64,000 nt of DNA, from the NCBI RefSeq assembly GCF_000224145.3, contig NC_020166.2:9698811-9762810 (forward strand). Direction: 5' to 3'. A program made the position numbers and the translations under genes. This stretch comes from Ciona intestinalis. Taxonomy: Eukaryota > Chordata > Ascidiacea > Phlebobranchia > Cionidae. Below the pieces are notes generated by a model. That model saw only the letters and a program-made list of their open reading frames with translations. It had not been told where the DNA came from and did no database searches. Shown here piece after piece: positions 45,001-61,763 of this stretch (positions within the stretch are counted from its first letter, which is position 1; every line of letters begins with the position of its first letter).

Positions 45001-48000
45001 TGCTATGCAATATATCAATTATATCAACGGCATGCAATAAATCCACTAACCCACCCCATATCCCAGATGGCGAAACACTCGTATACTCCATCTCTCAATG
45101 ATCACAATCTCAGGTTTGCTTCCAACTTTACATTGGTCCATTGTATCAACTGAAATGGAAGTCAAGGTAATTATAACCAGTGAATACTAAGCAATAATTA
45201 TTTTGCTACCTATATTTATACATGATATTAAACCATAAGCACAACCTTTCATCCTCAATTTTTCATTGATTTTTTTATCATGGCTTCTTGGCCGGTACCC
45301 TAATTATGGCAAGTTCTGTGTTTGTNNNNNNNNNNNNNNNNNNNNNNNNNNNNNNNNNNNNNNNNNNNNNNNNNNNNNNNNNNNNNNNNNNNNNNNNNNN
45401 NNNNNNNNNNNNNNNNNNNNNNNNNNNNNNNNNNNNNNNNNNNNNNNNNNNNNNNNNNNNNNNNNNNNNNNNNNNNNNNNNNNNNNNNNNNNNNNNNNNN
45501 NNNNNNNNNNNNNNNNNNNNNNNNNNNNNNNNNNNNNNNNNNNNNNNNNNNNNNNNNNNNNNNNNNNNNNNNNNNNNNNNNNNNNNNNNNNNNNNNNNNN
45601 NNNNNNNNNNNNNNNNNNNNNNNNNNNNNNNNNNNNNNNNNNNNNNNNNNNNNNNNNNNNNNNNNNNNNNNNNNNNNNNNNNNNNNNNNNNNNNNNNNNN
45701 NNNNNNNNNNNNNNNNNNNNNNNNNNNNNNNNNNNNNNNNNNNNNNNNNNNNNNNNNNNNNNNNNNNNNNNNNNNNNNNNNNNNNNNNNNNNNNNNNNNN
45801 NNNNNNNNNNNNNNNNNNNNNNNNNCGATGAAGTTCCTTTCCTTCCAGCAAGACAATCCATTCCTCACGCACGGGTATCGGTCGTATCTATCGGCTAAAC
45901 AATGCTGTAAAAGGTAGAAATAAAACAAAGGATCAAATGCGATATAAAGCCGATATTATGAGGTGTATGGGGAAAATGGATGAAATATTATATTGCATTT
46001 TAGACATGGGTAAAATGGATCAAATGAGATATTGCCTTTAAAACTTGGCAAAATGGATTAAATGTTATATTGGCTTTTAAACATTGACTTCTCTGTTTAG
46101 AATCAGGTTATTATTTAAGCCTCATATTATTGCCTGTTTACCTAGTTGATGAAATACCAGCAATTTACCACTTTTGTCAAAATTCACTAGATTTTTTATG
46201 CCAGATGAGCAGTTAAAAGATCGTTTACTTTATGCCCTCTGACTACATATTTTAGCAAGAGCATAATTTCGGTTCAAAACATGAAAATAACTTAAAAGGC
46301 AGAGAACTTACAAATTAAACCCATCTTACCCCACGTACCATCTTACCCGGAATATGTTTTAACTTCCAGTGTTTTAATAAAGTCAAATGAGTTGGTGAAC
46401 ATATGGACCCATGGTGGGATGTTTGTTTATCTCTTCATCTTGTTATTCTACGACCAATTCTATCTTCTGTCTTCATTAAAGGCATCTGTTGCCGACCATT
46501 TCATATTTCTCACTTTCTCTGTGTGTAGTCAGGTAAATGGAACAGCTCAGGCTGTTACTTTGACTTTTTTTGCTTCCCGATTATTTTTACTTTTTAATTT
46601 CTTTATTTTTAAAAGTAAAATTGGCTGTTAGATTAGATTCTTTTTCATTCCCCACTTATTTGCTTGCAAACATAGTTCTAGTTATAAAAATATAATAAAA
46701 TAATAAATGATATCGACAGTTCTCAAATATAGATAAAAAAAATATATTCTGGATTGTGTCTATTGTAACAGAAATAGTCAAAATGATTTGCTAGAAAGTT
46801 AATATTGTCGGGTAGAGAAAGATGGCACATATTTTTATTCTACTATCACATCTCCAGGCTTGCATGTTATGCTCCGCTGGTTACCACACGTTTAACTGTC
46901 ACGTCCATGAAAAAGTAGCCACACGTTGGTATTCAGTTGACTTAGTTGGGATTACTGTGGGAATGCTGGGTTGTTATATGATCGGACTTTACTATGGTTT
47001 CTACTGTTTTAATGTAAGTATTATACACTCAAATAAAAAATAAATGAAAAGTGTGTATCGTGTAATTTATCTAATGCTTTCTTATCACAGATGACGAAAC
47101 TCTTTTATCAAGTGATTGTTATTTCTATGATTGTAGTTTCAATCTCGCTCATGATTCATCCAAAATATTTATCAAAAAGGTGAAATTCAAAGTGAAATGT
47201 TAATGTTTTTGAAACGTAAAGTTCTTGAAATATTTTGTGCCTTACACGACAATGAACATGGACAAATATGTAGCACTACTGCCGCTTGCTAGAAATGTAC
47301 AAAAATGTAATAAGTTTCCAAAAATTATCCACACGTTGCCATTGCTATGGCAATCATGGGTAAGTTAGTCACTACAACTATATGAATGATATGCAATATA
47401 TAAACACTCATGTTATATCAACGCTATGCAATAAATCCACTAACCCACCCCACACCCCAGATGGCGAAACACTCGTATACTCCATCTCTCAATGATCACA
47501 ATCTCAGGTTTGCTTCCAACTTTACATTGGTCCATTGTATCAACTGAAATGGAAGTCAAGGTAATTATAAGCAGTGAATACTAAGCAATAATTATTTTGC
47601 TACCTATATTTATACATGATATTAAACCATAAGCATAATCTTTCATGTTGGACCTCAAATTTTCACTGATTTTTTTATCATGGCTTCTTGGCTAGTACCT
47701 CAATTATGGCAAGGGAGAGTTCTGTATGTGGCAAATCAGGCACAATGTTTTGTTGTCTAACCCCCTTTTTGTTTGCAATGCACCAGTGATGTTTGATTTT
47801 ATTAATGGCAGTTATTACAATTATTGTATTTTTGTACCATACCAAAACGTTTAAATATGAAGACAATTGTATTATATATATCATATATAAATATATACTA
47901 TGGGCTGTTCTGTATGTATTGAAAGTGACCATAAAATCTGTTTGTGTGAATATCACATTTTAAAACATTTAAAAAAAAGAGTTTGTGATATATATAGGCG

Positions 48001-48671
48001 TATTATAAATGTGTTATATTGCTGGCTGTTTTATATGTATTAAAACTGACCAGTAATCTGTGTTTTGCTCCTGTGTAAATACTAAATCTTTATATTTCAG
48101 TTGTTTCTGTCCAGTGTTTTTATATTATACGCCATACTTGGAGTTGCTTTAAGTTTCTATTTATCTAAATTTCCAGAAAGATATTTTCCAGGTAAATATC
48201 ATTTAAATTGCTCACAGCAGTACGTACTTGGTAATTTGTAAACAAGCATGAGGTGTATAAAGATAAGACAATACTGAATAGTGTCATATCGAATCAAACT
48301 ACTGTCGTTGCCCTGTCAATTAAGAAATAAGTAGTAAAAAATGTTTAAACAAAATTTTAAAATAACTAAACATCAAAATAGACTTTTATGAATCTATATA
48401 TGGTTTCAAACAAACCAATTTTCCTCTGTAACTCATGTATAGCAACAAACAAGACGTTGGTTCGCAATTTTTTATTAACTGCCATCTTTACTAAAAACTT
48501 TAAACAAAACAACCTTTTATTCATACCTTTATTACAGGTCGCTTTAACTACATTGGGCACAGCCATAACTGGTGGCATGTGTTTGTCGCTATCTCTTTAT
48601 GGCACTGGAGGAACTTTGCAATAAGCGTGCTTGCTTATAGATTAAACACTACCTGCCTCCAAACATCTTAG
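42048..48671 (+). CDS. PAQR3: PAQR3, seven-pass Golgi membrane protein (RKTG)
   Basis: Eight exons, using the first copy where duplicated: 42048-42134, 43183-43331, 43789-43951, 44277-44432, 44702-44790, 45067-45166, 48101-48191, 48538-48671; 322 residues (human 311). N-terminal half: MSAQNALHKPVFIDYAPPLI, then DIHLYSHDEVPSFQQDNPFL and HGYRSYL. Membrane region: SNELVNIWTHGG with the zinc-ligand His, ACMLCSAGYHTFNCH, RWYSVDLVGITVGMLGCY, IHPKYLSKRW, LPTLHW, KFPERYFPGRFNYIGHSHNW with the terminal HxxxH pair. PAQR3 (Raf kinase trapping to Golgi) tethers Raf at the Golgi and restrains ERK signalling. Exons 2-6 occur again at 45826-47560 (3' 46370-46532, 4' 46858-47013, 5' 47091-47179, 6' 47461-47560) around a 500-base gap. 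A single set gives a normal protein; both sets would give an implausible double-length one. Confidence 0.93.
43070..43150. repeat. 21-bp minisatellite, about 3.5 copies
   Basis: The unit ACAAAAACGGCCCCAAAAGAG is repeated in PAQR3 intron 1, shortly before exon 2. Because the unit is seven codons long, a chance frame with TKTAPKE repeats runs through it; it is not in the PAQR3 frame. Confidence 0.75.
43247..45325. repeat. Gap-flanking duplicate, copy 1 (PAQR3 exons 2-6)
   Basis: Matches 45826-47725 with scattered substitutions, apart from an extra block of about 200 bases at roughly 44480-44680 that copy 2 lacks. Copy 1 runs into the N run at its right end; copy 2 starts from the N run at the left. 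Confidence 0.92.
45326..45825. other. Assembly gap, 500 N
   Basis: A run of exactly 500 N separating the two PAQR3 copies. The round number suggests a default gap size rather than a measured one. All reading frames across it are artefacts. Confidence 1.
45826..47725. repeat. Gap-flanking duplicate, copy 2 (PAQR3 exons 2'-6')
   Basis: Exon 2' (45826-45913) is cut by the gap and has an extra T in GTTCCTTTCCTTCC relative to copy 1, shifting its frame. Exons 3'-6' are intact and equal in length to copy 1. Copy 2 continues into the unique sequence carrying exons 7 and 8. Confidence 0.92.
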
Positions 48672-48729
48672 CGTTGTTTAATTTATCTTATCGTAATCCA
48701 GTGTTTTATTAACTGAAAAAGAAGCAATC

Positions 48730-48735
48730 AATAAA
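48730..48735 (+). terminator. PAQR3 poly(A) signal AATAAA
   Basis: AATAAA lies about 60 bases after the PAQR3 stop codon, in CAATCAATAAAATTGG. Confidence 0.55.
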
Positions 48736-49063
48736 ATTGGCTTTTACCGAGTGTGTTGTGATAAAGCAAACTAGCTGGGGTTACTACACTACTGACAACA
48801 ACTTGAAAATCTAAATAAAAAATTTATTTGGGTTTCTATGATGAAAACCAAACTATTGAAGGTCCACTGGTTCGAAAGTTTGCTGTAATAAATCAAACTA
48901 GTGGATGCCATCACACTATTAGTACAGGCACTATGACAGGTTCTAATAAATGCTAGATGGGGAAGTACCCTAAAGAAAAATCACATGAATTGGAGGCTTT
49001 TTTGTTTGTTTTTAGTTTTGGGGAGTGTGATATTTTGTACTGTTACATTATGCATGAATATCT

Positions 49064-50370
49064 GTATGTCTGGTGTATAAGTAGACAACTAAGTTACAAC
49101 TCAACAGTAAGCATGATGTGTAAGAATACACCATGTCTGTCTGGTGTATAAGTAGACACCTAAGTTATAACTTAACAGTAAGCATGATGTGTATGAATAC
49201 ACCATGTGTGTCTGGTGTATAAGACACCCATGTTATAACTTGACAGTAAGCATGAGGTGTATGAATACACCATGTGTTTGGTGTATAAGAAGACACCCAT
49301 GTTATAACTTGACAGTGAGCATGAGGTGTATGAATACACCATGTCTGTCTGGTGTATAAGAAGACACCTAAGTTATAACTTAACAGTAAGCATGATGTGT
49401 ATGAATACACCATGTGTGTCTGGTGTATAAGACACCCATGTTATAACTTGACAGTAAGCATGAGGTGTATGAATACACCATGTGTTTGGTGTATAAGAAG
49501 ACACCCATGTTATAACTTGACAGTGAGCATGAGGTGTATGAATACACCATGTGTGTCTGGTGTATAAGAAGACACCCATGTTATAACTTGACAGTGAGCA
49601 TGAGCTGTATGAATACACCATGTGTGTCTGGTGTATAAGAAGACACCCCTATTATAACTCAAGAGTGAGCATGATGTGTATGAATACACCATGTGTGTCT
49701 GGTGTATAAGAAGACACCCATGTTATAAATTAACAGTAAGCATAAGCTGTATGAATACACCATGTGTGTCTGGTGTATAAGAAGACACCCCTATTATAAC
49801 TCAAGAGTGAGCTTGAGGTGTATGAATACACCATGTGTGTCTGGTTTATAGGAAGACACCCATGTTATAACCTAACAGTGAGCATGAGGTGTATGAATAC
49901 ACCATGTGTGTCTGGTTTGAGGACACCCGTGTTATAATAACTCAAGAGTGAGCTTGAGGTGTATGAATACACCATGTGTGTCTGGTTTATAGGAAGACAC
50001 CCATGTTATAACCTAACAGTGAGCATGAGGTGTATGAATACACCATGTGTGTCTGGTTTGAGGACACCCGTGTTATAACTCAACTCAAGAGTGAGCTTGA
50101 GGTGTATGAATACACCATGTGTGTCCGGTGTATAAGAAGACAGACCCATGTTATAACTCGACAGTGAGCATGAGGTGTATGAGTCTGGTGTATAAGAAGA
50201 CACCCATGTTATAACTTAACAGGGAACATGAGGTGTATGAATACACCATGTGTGTCTGGTGTATAAAAGACACCTACGTTATAACTTAGCAGTGAACATG
50301 AGGTGTATGAATGTACCATGTGTGACCGGTTATAACCAGACACCTATGTTATAACTCGAAATGAGGTGTA
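49064..50370. repeat. 71-bp satellite, array 2 (about 1.3 kb)
   Basis: About 19 head-to-tail units, 71 bases long or shortened by a few bases, between PAQR3 and the PP2A gene. Unit core: GCATGAGGTGTATGAATACA, CCATGTGTGTCTGGTGTATA, AGAAGACACCCATGTTATAA, CTTGACAGTGA. GGTGTAT/ATACACC and GTGTCT/AGACAC form two hairpins. Variants (GTTTGAGGACACCCGTG, ATTATAACTCAAGAGTGAGC) recur in alternate units around 49780-50160, showing a higher-order duplication. Confidence 0.95.
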
Positions 50371-50955
50371 AAGGAGAGGCTAAAGTGATAACTTGGTATT
50401 TAGGCATAATGTGACACCAACACATTATGTATACAACAGAACATCCAACTATACATGTTACCATGCTATAAAAGCACTTATAACAAGAACAGAACAAATA
50501 AAGATCTTTTGTATCCTCAAAATTATTGGGTCGTACAGTATTTTATTTGATAAAATTGTCTTCCAAATTACAAACGAATACGCTACAGTATACCTAATGT
50601 TGGTCAAAGTTTCTTAAATTAGCACAGGGCAAAGCGAACAGCAGTTTAAAGCATTCACTAGATAATATAGAACTTTTATACTTGGCGCACATGTAACAGT
50701 AGCATCTGTGTTGGGAAAGAAAAAAGTTTTCATAACCGAAAACTTGTTTCCCCTCGAAAAAAAAGATTTAAAAATCTGAAATCTGACGCTTTTTGTCGAG
50801 AATTTGAAACACAGAACAGACACATGCTAACTACAACACAGCGGACAATGAATTGGGAATTTTTTTGAGAATTTTTGAGTGAAAAAATTATGGGGTGAAA
50901 CACGCCTGGGGTGTGGCATGGGCCATGGGTGATATCTACATAAGTGGGGGCTCAT

Positions 50956-56567
<5,612 letters not shown>

Positions 56568-57547
56568 TTTTTATTCAATTATCTGTAATTTCAACAACTA
56601 AAACAAAAACCTAAAAAGAGGTATAATGACTTTATGTTCTAAGCATTTAAAAAATTAACCAAAAAAAACGTCAGCTTTCCAGGCGACCAAAAACGTCCGC
56701 AAATGTACGATAAACCAAGCGTATAAAATTGAACGCTAAATATTTAGAATGATTATACTCTAAAAGCTTTAAAAAAACAACATAAAATTTGCGAAGTACC
56801 AAACAAAGTACGACCGCTTTTAACGCAACAAATACGTCCGCTACTCCAAACTTATATTATTGAACGCTATCTTTAGCTAAAACTGAATAACCTGACGCAA
56901 CAAACTGCAGGATATTGCAAAACTTTATCTCACTTCTTTTTAACTACTCAACACAACTCAACTTTCGAACGAATGACGTAAAATGGGAGTCGCTACGGTT
57001 TATAAAAATCAATTGAACGCATTTTCACAACGGTTCAAGCGTACAATTTTACTTCTATTTCCTGAAGGGCATGACATCATTTATTTCAAATAAAGGCAAA
57101 TTTACCATGACTACACATAAAAAATGTTTTAGAATGTAGCCAAATATAAAAAGTTGCTATAAAAGCATTTAACAAGCTAATTAAAATGTCATTTTTTATG
57201 TTTTAACAAAAGCGAAATTTTTTATAACAAACTGTTGTATATCTTAATGTATTTGCAAAACACCAGGGTTACTCACGCTAAAGTTACGTTTTAAACGGTA
57301 TTTTGAAGAAACAGGCCACTTTTTTAAAGTGAGGTATTGAGAAAATTTTCTTTTGAAAAATCGTGATGCAATTCTGTCGCCACAGACATCGTACAGAGCT
57401 GCGCAAATATTTGGGGACTCTATTTACATTTCACAATATGCGTACGTGAGTCGATGTGTGATTGCCTTGTTTTTTTGGTGTTTTCCGATGTATATGGTGC
57501 AGTTATATATGTGAATCAGTGTTAGTTTCATTTCTTAGTTCAATTGG
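56568..57547. promoter_or_regulatory. Divergent promoter region, PP2A (-) and FMO (+)
   Basis: 980 bases separate the two start codons. Both promoters and 5'UTRs must fall here. The PP2A side has many CpG-containing blocks (CGTCCGC, ACGACCG). No other gene was seen. Confidence 0.45.
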
Positions 57548-60500
57548 ATGTCTCCTGCAAGAAGAATTGCAGTAATCGGTGCAGGGGCGGCAGGTACGAA
57601 ACACACTAACATATACCGACGTTGTGACCTATATCGTATTTTTTTGGATAGCCTATTCTAAACTACGTCGAACGATTTTCACTCAATCTGGCAGAATCAA
57701 GGTTCCTTGCATATAAATGACACTACACACTACTATACCTATTTTCACTCATTCTGTCTTAAATTTGCTTTATTTCAGGCTTGTGTGCAGCCCGAAACAT
57801 CTTGTCCAAACCTCACTTTACACCAGTGGTTTATGAAGGTACAAACCATGTTGGAGGTACCTGGTTTTTCACAGAACAAACAGGGAAGGATGAATATGGA
57901 ATTCCCATTCATTCATCTATGTATAAAAATTTAAGGTACCTAATATTTGTGGGGCTTTTGTGAGTTTGTTTATATAAATAATTTAAGCTGAATTACAGCA
58001 ATGGTTTCCATATAAAAGACTCAGATAACATCGCACTTTGTGGTGTTGCAGAATACTTTCTTATAAATTAAGTGACCCAACGCTGGGTCCCAAGTCAACA
58101 CTTAAGGTCTTAAGTTTACTAATTCTTTAACTTGGCTTGGTTTTCCTCCCATGGTACAACACGATCCCAAAAACCATTTTAGTTATCTGTGTATTATAAG
58201 TTGAAATATACGTCTAACACCCAAAGATTGGCCTGAGAATTTGGGATTTACAAAAATTACTGTATTCTATTTTAAGGGGTGTCTTACAGAAACCACATCT
58301 ATACAATATGTATAAAAGATATAGGACTTTAATCCCTTGCTACCATTGCGTATGTGTCTTTGTGCAAGGCAATTAACAGCAATTGCTCTAACCCAGTGTA
58401 TACCTAAAAAACGCAAGGATAACGCATGTTACTTACATATATTACATACCTACTTACCGCTCCACAGGACCAATCTACCCAAGCAAGTCATGGCATTTCC
58501 TGATTTTCCATTCAATAAATCCCTTCCATCATTTATAAAGCACACAGATGTTTTAAACTACCTTGAAAGTTATTGTGATGAATATAAACTAAGGAACCAT
58601 ATTGAGGTACATAGCTTGATTGCCTGTATTATGTTATGTGTTTTCCTATCTCATTTGTGGTTGTTAAAAATGTTACTATTATATATTGCAGTGTAAAAAT
58701 AGATAATAATGTATTATGTATATCTCAGTTTAGCACACTTGTGGAAAAAGTGGAGCCATTAGAACCAGATAATCGATTCACTAAATGGGAAGTTACCACA
58801 TACCATGTCTCTACAAAGCAAACCAGTCGCAATATATTTGATGGAGTAATGGTTTGTAATGGGTATGTGGTTGTATAATAAATATTTTTGACATAAATGC
58901 TTCAACAGTTTTGACTTGAGTGATTAACATTTTGGAAATAAATGAATAAGAAAGTAGATGTTTAATGTTTAAAAACATAACTGATCTGTTTATAATTTGT
59001 AAAAATTGGCGGAAGAGCTTCATTGTACTTAATAATGCGCCTGACATCAACATCATATACAAGTTAATACAACAGTTACAATGTAACCATATTCCAGACA
59101 CTTCTCCGTCCCACGTGTTCCTGACATTGAAGGAATGTCCGATTTCCAGGGTAGATTATTACACAGCCACGAATACCGGTCACCACAGGACTTTGAAAAC
59201 CGAACCGTTGTTATTCTTGGAGCTAAATCATCTGGTACCGACATAGCGCTTGATTTGGCACCTCATTCAACAAAGGTTGTTATGAGTCATAAAGGATCAC
59301 AGTTTAAGTCTGAATTGCCATCGAATGTGGAAGAGGTTAGTACTGGCCATTATATTTTAATTGCTTTACACAAATTTACTTTTAAGATCAAACTAACAAC
59401 ATTAATGCCTCTGTCTCTAACCCAGCAGTTGTGGGTTCAAGGCTTGTTTATGCTACCGCTGTGAGCGCATGTGTCGTGGGCAAGACACTTATCAATAACC
59501 CAGTGGCCACTAATGGGTTGTCTAAATTGTCAGCTATACATAAAGAACAGCCCACAAAGTTACATTTGCAAGCACTGTATAAAACACAACATTCATGTTA
59601 TAACGACTGACATTGTTCTGCCAAGCATAAATACCTTACATTCATTCATTTAAATAAATTTATTATAGTCAATTATAATTTCACTTTATAATCTACAATT
59701 TTCTGCAGAGACCAGTACCTTTAAGATTCACACAAACCGGCGTTGACTTTGTTGACGGCACCCACATAGAATGTGATGTATTCATGTTTTGTACTGGATA
59801 TAAATACACATTCCCATTCCTTGGAAACCTTGTATCAGTTGATAATAACAGGATAACCCCTCTTTATAAACACTTGATCAACATTAAGTATCCAACACTA
59901 TCATTGATTGGTGTGTGTTGCATAATCTGTCCATTCCCACAGTTTCATTGCCAGGTAGGAAGCTACTACTGTATTAGTTATATTACTATTCCTGCGATAA
60001 ATTAATGTCTGGCGCCTTGGAATCTAAAAACTATACTCACTCACCGAATTACTTTGTAAGCGGGCACGAGGTGTATAAAACAGAACCCCATGTTATAACG
60101 AGTGACCCAGTTAAAATATTCATTCTAGTTACATTCATGTTGGACTACTGCATGTACATCTGACTGAACTATATACAAAACTAACCATAATTGCTGGGTA
60201 TTCAAAAAAACTCCACATTTATCTCTTGGTACATCCAATATTTGTATCATGATATATGTTTAAAAAAGGACCAATCTATACTATATTATGCCTTGTAGCA
60301 GAAGTAATAGAATACCCGTTAAGTCTATGTTGAATGTGGTTACCAAACACCTTCTTTATGTACACACAGGTGAATTATGCCATTTCTCTAATGGATGGTT
60401 CCGCAAAGCTGCTAAGTGAGGAAGAAATGCTGGAAGATGAAAAACAAGATTTCCAAGCTCGCATTGAAAGTGGTTTACCACCAAGGTGAGGATGATATAG

Positions 60501-60938
60501 GATTGAAAACTGAATATTACTTGCTAGTGTATAAATGGTATGATTAGTATATTCGTGGTAACTTAAAAGCTGGCATGAGGTGTATAAAACAGAACACTCA
60601 TTATAACCACTATTGTTGCCCCGCCACTCGAAAATAAATAAGTTTCATCTGATTTTATTCAACGTTAAGTCAAAAAAAGTTGGTCAAACCCAGTAAAGGT
60701 CAGAATTCAATTAACCTGTTCGTTGTTCCCACCACTCTACAGGCATGCACACTTAATGGGACATCGCCAATGGGATTATAACAATGATCTTGCCGATCTA
60801 GGCGGGAATGAACGGATTACGGACAATGTGAGACTATTGTACGATTTGTGCCATCGAAGACGAACATTTAATTTAATGCTTTATAAAAATGATGAATATG
60901 ATCTTTCAGGTGCTGGCAATTTTTATAAAGTTGATTAG
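57548..60938 (+). CDS. Flavin-containing monooxygenase (FMO GS-OX / senecionine N-oxygenase-like)
   Basis: Eight exons: 57548-57593, 57779-57935, 58468-58606, 58729-58862, 59098-59335, 59709-59954, 60370-60485, 60743-60938; phases agree, 423 residues. The start gives MSPARRIAVIGAGAAG with the FAD-binding GxGxxG. HVGGTWFF follows, then the FMO signature FxGxxxHxxxY as DFQGRLLHSHEYR. The NADPH-binding loop reads ILGAKSSGTDIAL, where Lys replaces the middle glycine of GxGxxG. The ATGY-type motif is FMFCTGYKYTFPFL. The short length (human FMOs about 530) and the missing C-terminal membrane anchor fit the soluble GS-OX/SNO-like branch, so no mammalian symbol is used. Such enzymes oxygenate N- or S-containing nucleophiles using NADPH and O2. 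Intron 5 holds a SINE. Confidence 0.9.
59411..59640 (+). mobile_element. Near-complete composite SINE
   Basis: The tRNA-like head has a B-box-like GTGGGTTCAAGGC, then GCTACCGCTGTGAGCGC and GGGCAAGACACTTATC. The tail is ACTGTATAAAACACAACATT, GTTATAACGACTGACATTG and a terminal TACATTCATTCATT. It shows in one copy how the tRNA-like head and the 'GTTATAAC' tail belong together. It is in FMO intron 5. Confidence 0.6.
60571..60650. repeat. Solitary copy of the GCATGAGGTGTATAA repeat
   Basis: GGCATGAGGTGTATAAAACA and GAACACTCATTATAACCACT, then CCGCCACTCGAAAATAAATA. This form is the closest dispersed match to the satellite unit's GCATGAGGTGTAT and CCATGTTATAAC blocks. It is in FMO intron 7. Confidence 0.55.
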
Positions 60939-60953
60939 TTGTAATCAAGGTGC

Positions 60954-60959
60954 AATAAA
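60954..60959 (+). terminator. FMO poly(A) signal AATAAA
   Basis: AATAAA sits 16 bases after the FMO stop codon. Confidence 0.5.
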
Positions 60960-61763
60960 TAGGCGATTTTTACTCTTCAATATCTGTAATTTTAATTTTT
61001 TTATACTTATATTCATGATTTTAATGGAATAAATGTAAATTGCTGGAAATAACTGTGATAAATCCCATGAGTTTTTGTAACCGAATAATGGTCAGGATCA
61101 AGGGCTATGAGAATACTAAGCATCAAAATCAAGTCCCACGAGTTGTATTGATGACATGGCCAGTGTCTTATTTAAAAAGTTGTTAAAAATAAAAGAAAAA
61201 GCTGCATTTTTATTATTAACTGTATTGCATGTATGTGGTGAATATAACCGAATATCATATGATCATTAACTTGAAAAGAACTGCTTAATACTGATTAGCT
61301 GCGCAAAGTTGATGATGGCACAAAATATATGAAAAACTGTAACCATAAGCAGGGGTGTATCCAGGAATTTACCAGGGGGTTAACTCTACTTTCAAACGTT
61401 TTTTTTAAATTTATTTTATGACTTATATTTATAGTTATTTTATACCATTTTTTTTATGAGTACTTGATGCCTAATTTATGAAAATGTGGTCCAGACCTGG
61501 ATACACCCGAGGTCATAAGCTAACATACCACAAGCATAGAAAAAACTGAAAAAGCACGATATCATATTTAGCAAAACAAGTTCATTTTAGCTTTAATACA
61601 GAAATGGGCAGGATAGAAAAAGGTATAAAACACAATTTGTGTTTCAGATTAAATCTGTCAATTTTTACTGCAGTACCCATAGTGGGGTGAAAACATTTTT
61701 ACCTTTGTGTGAATTCAGTGTCAGTACCCCGGTCATTAAAACATAAGTTTTTATGGGAATCAA
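60960..61763. other. Convergent FMO-P4HA intergenic region
   Basis: It contains the two 3' ends, a copy of a dispersed CAGGATCAAGGGCTA repeat at about 61090-61150 (also at 27974-28030) and the MITE at 61351-61513. No coding sequence was seen. Confidence 0.5.
61351..61513. mobile_element. hAT-type MITE, 163 bp, with target duplication
   Basis: AGGGGTGTATCCAGGAAT at the left and CCTGGATACACCCGAGGT at the right are inverted repeats. The element is flanked on both sides by CATAAGC (61344-61350 and 61514-61520). No transposase is encoded. Confidence 0.7.

Larger units (their letters stand above)
48672..50955. other. PAQR3-PP2A convergent intergenic region
   Basis: Apart from the PAQR3 3'UTR, the satellite array and the presumed PP2A 3'UTR on the right, nothing gene-like is visible. 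Minus-strand frames reading [14 protein letters not shown]-type text are satellite artefacts. Confidence 0.6.

Noticed and set aside
45266-45928. Six overlapping frames on both strands across the second gap
   Set aside because: All span the 500-N run and have no real coding content apart from the broken PAQR3 exon 2' at the right edge.
49064-50370. CRISPR-like array
   Set aside because: Units are contiguous with no unique spacers, and the genome is eukaryotic.
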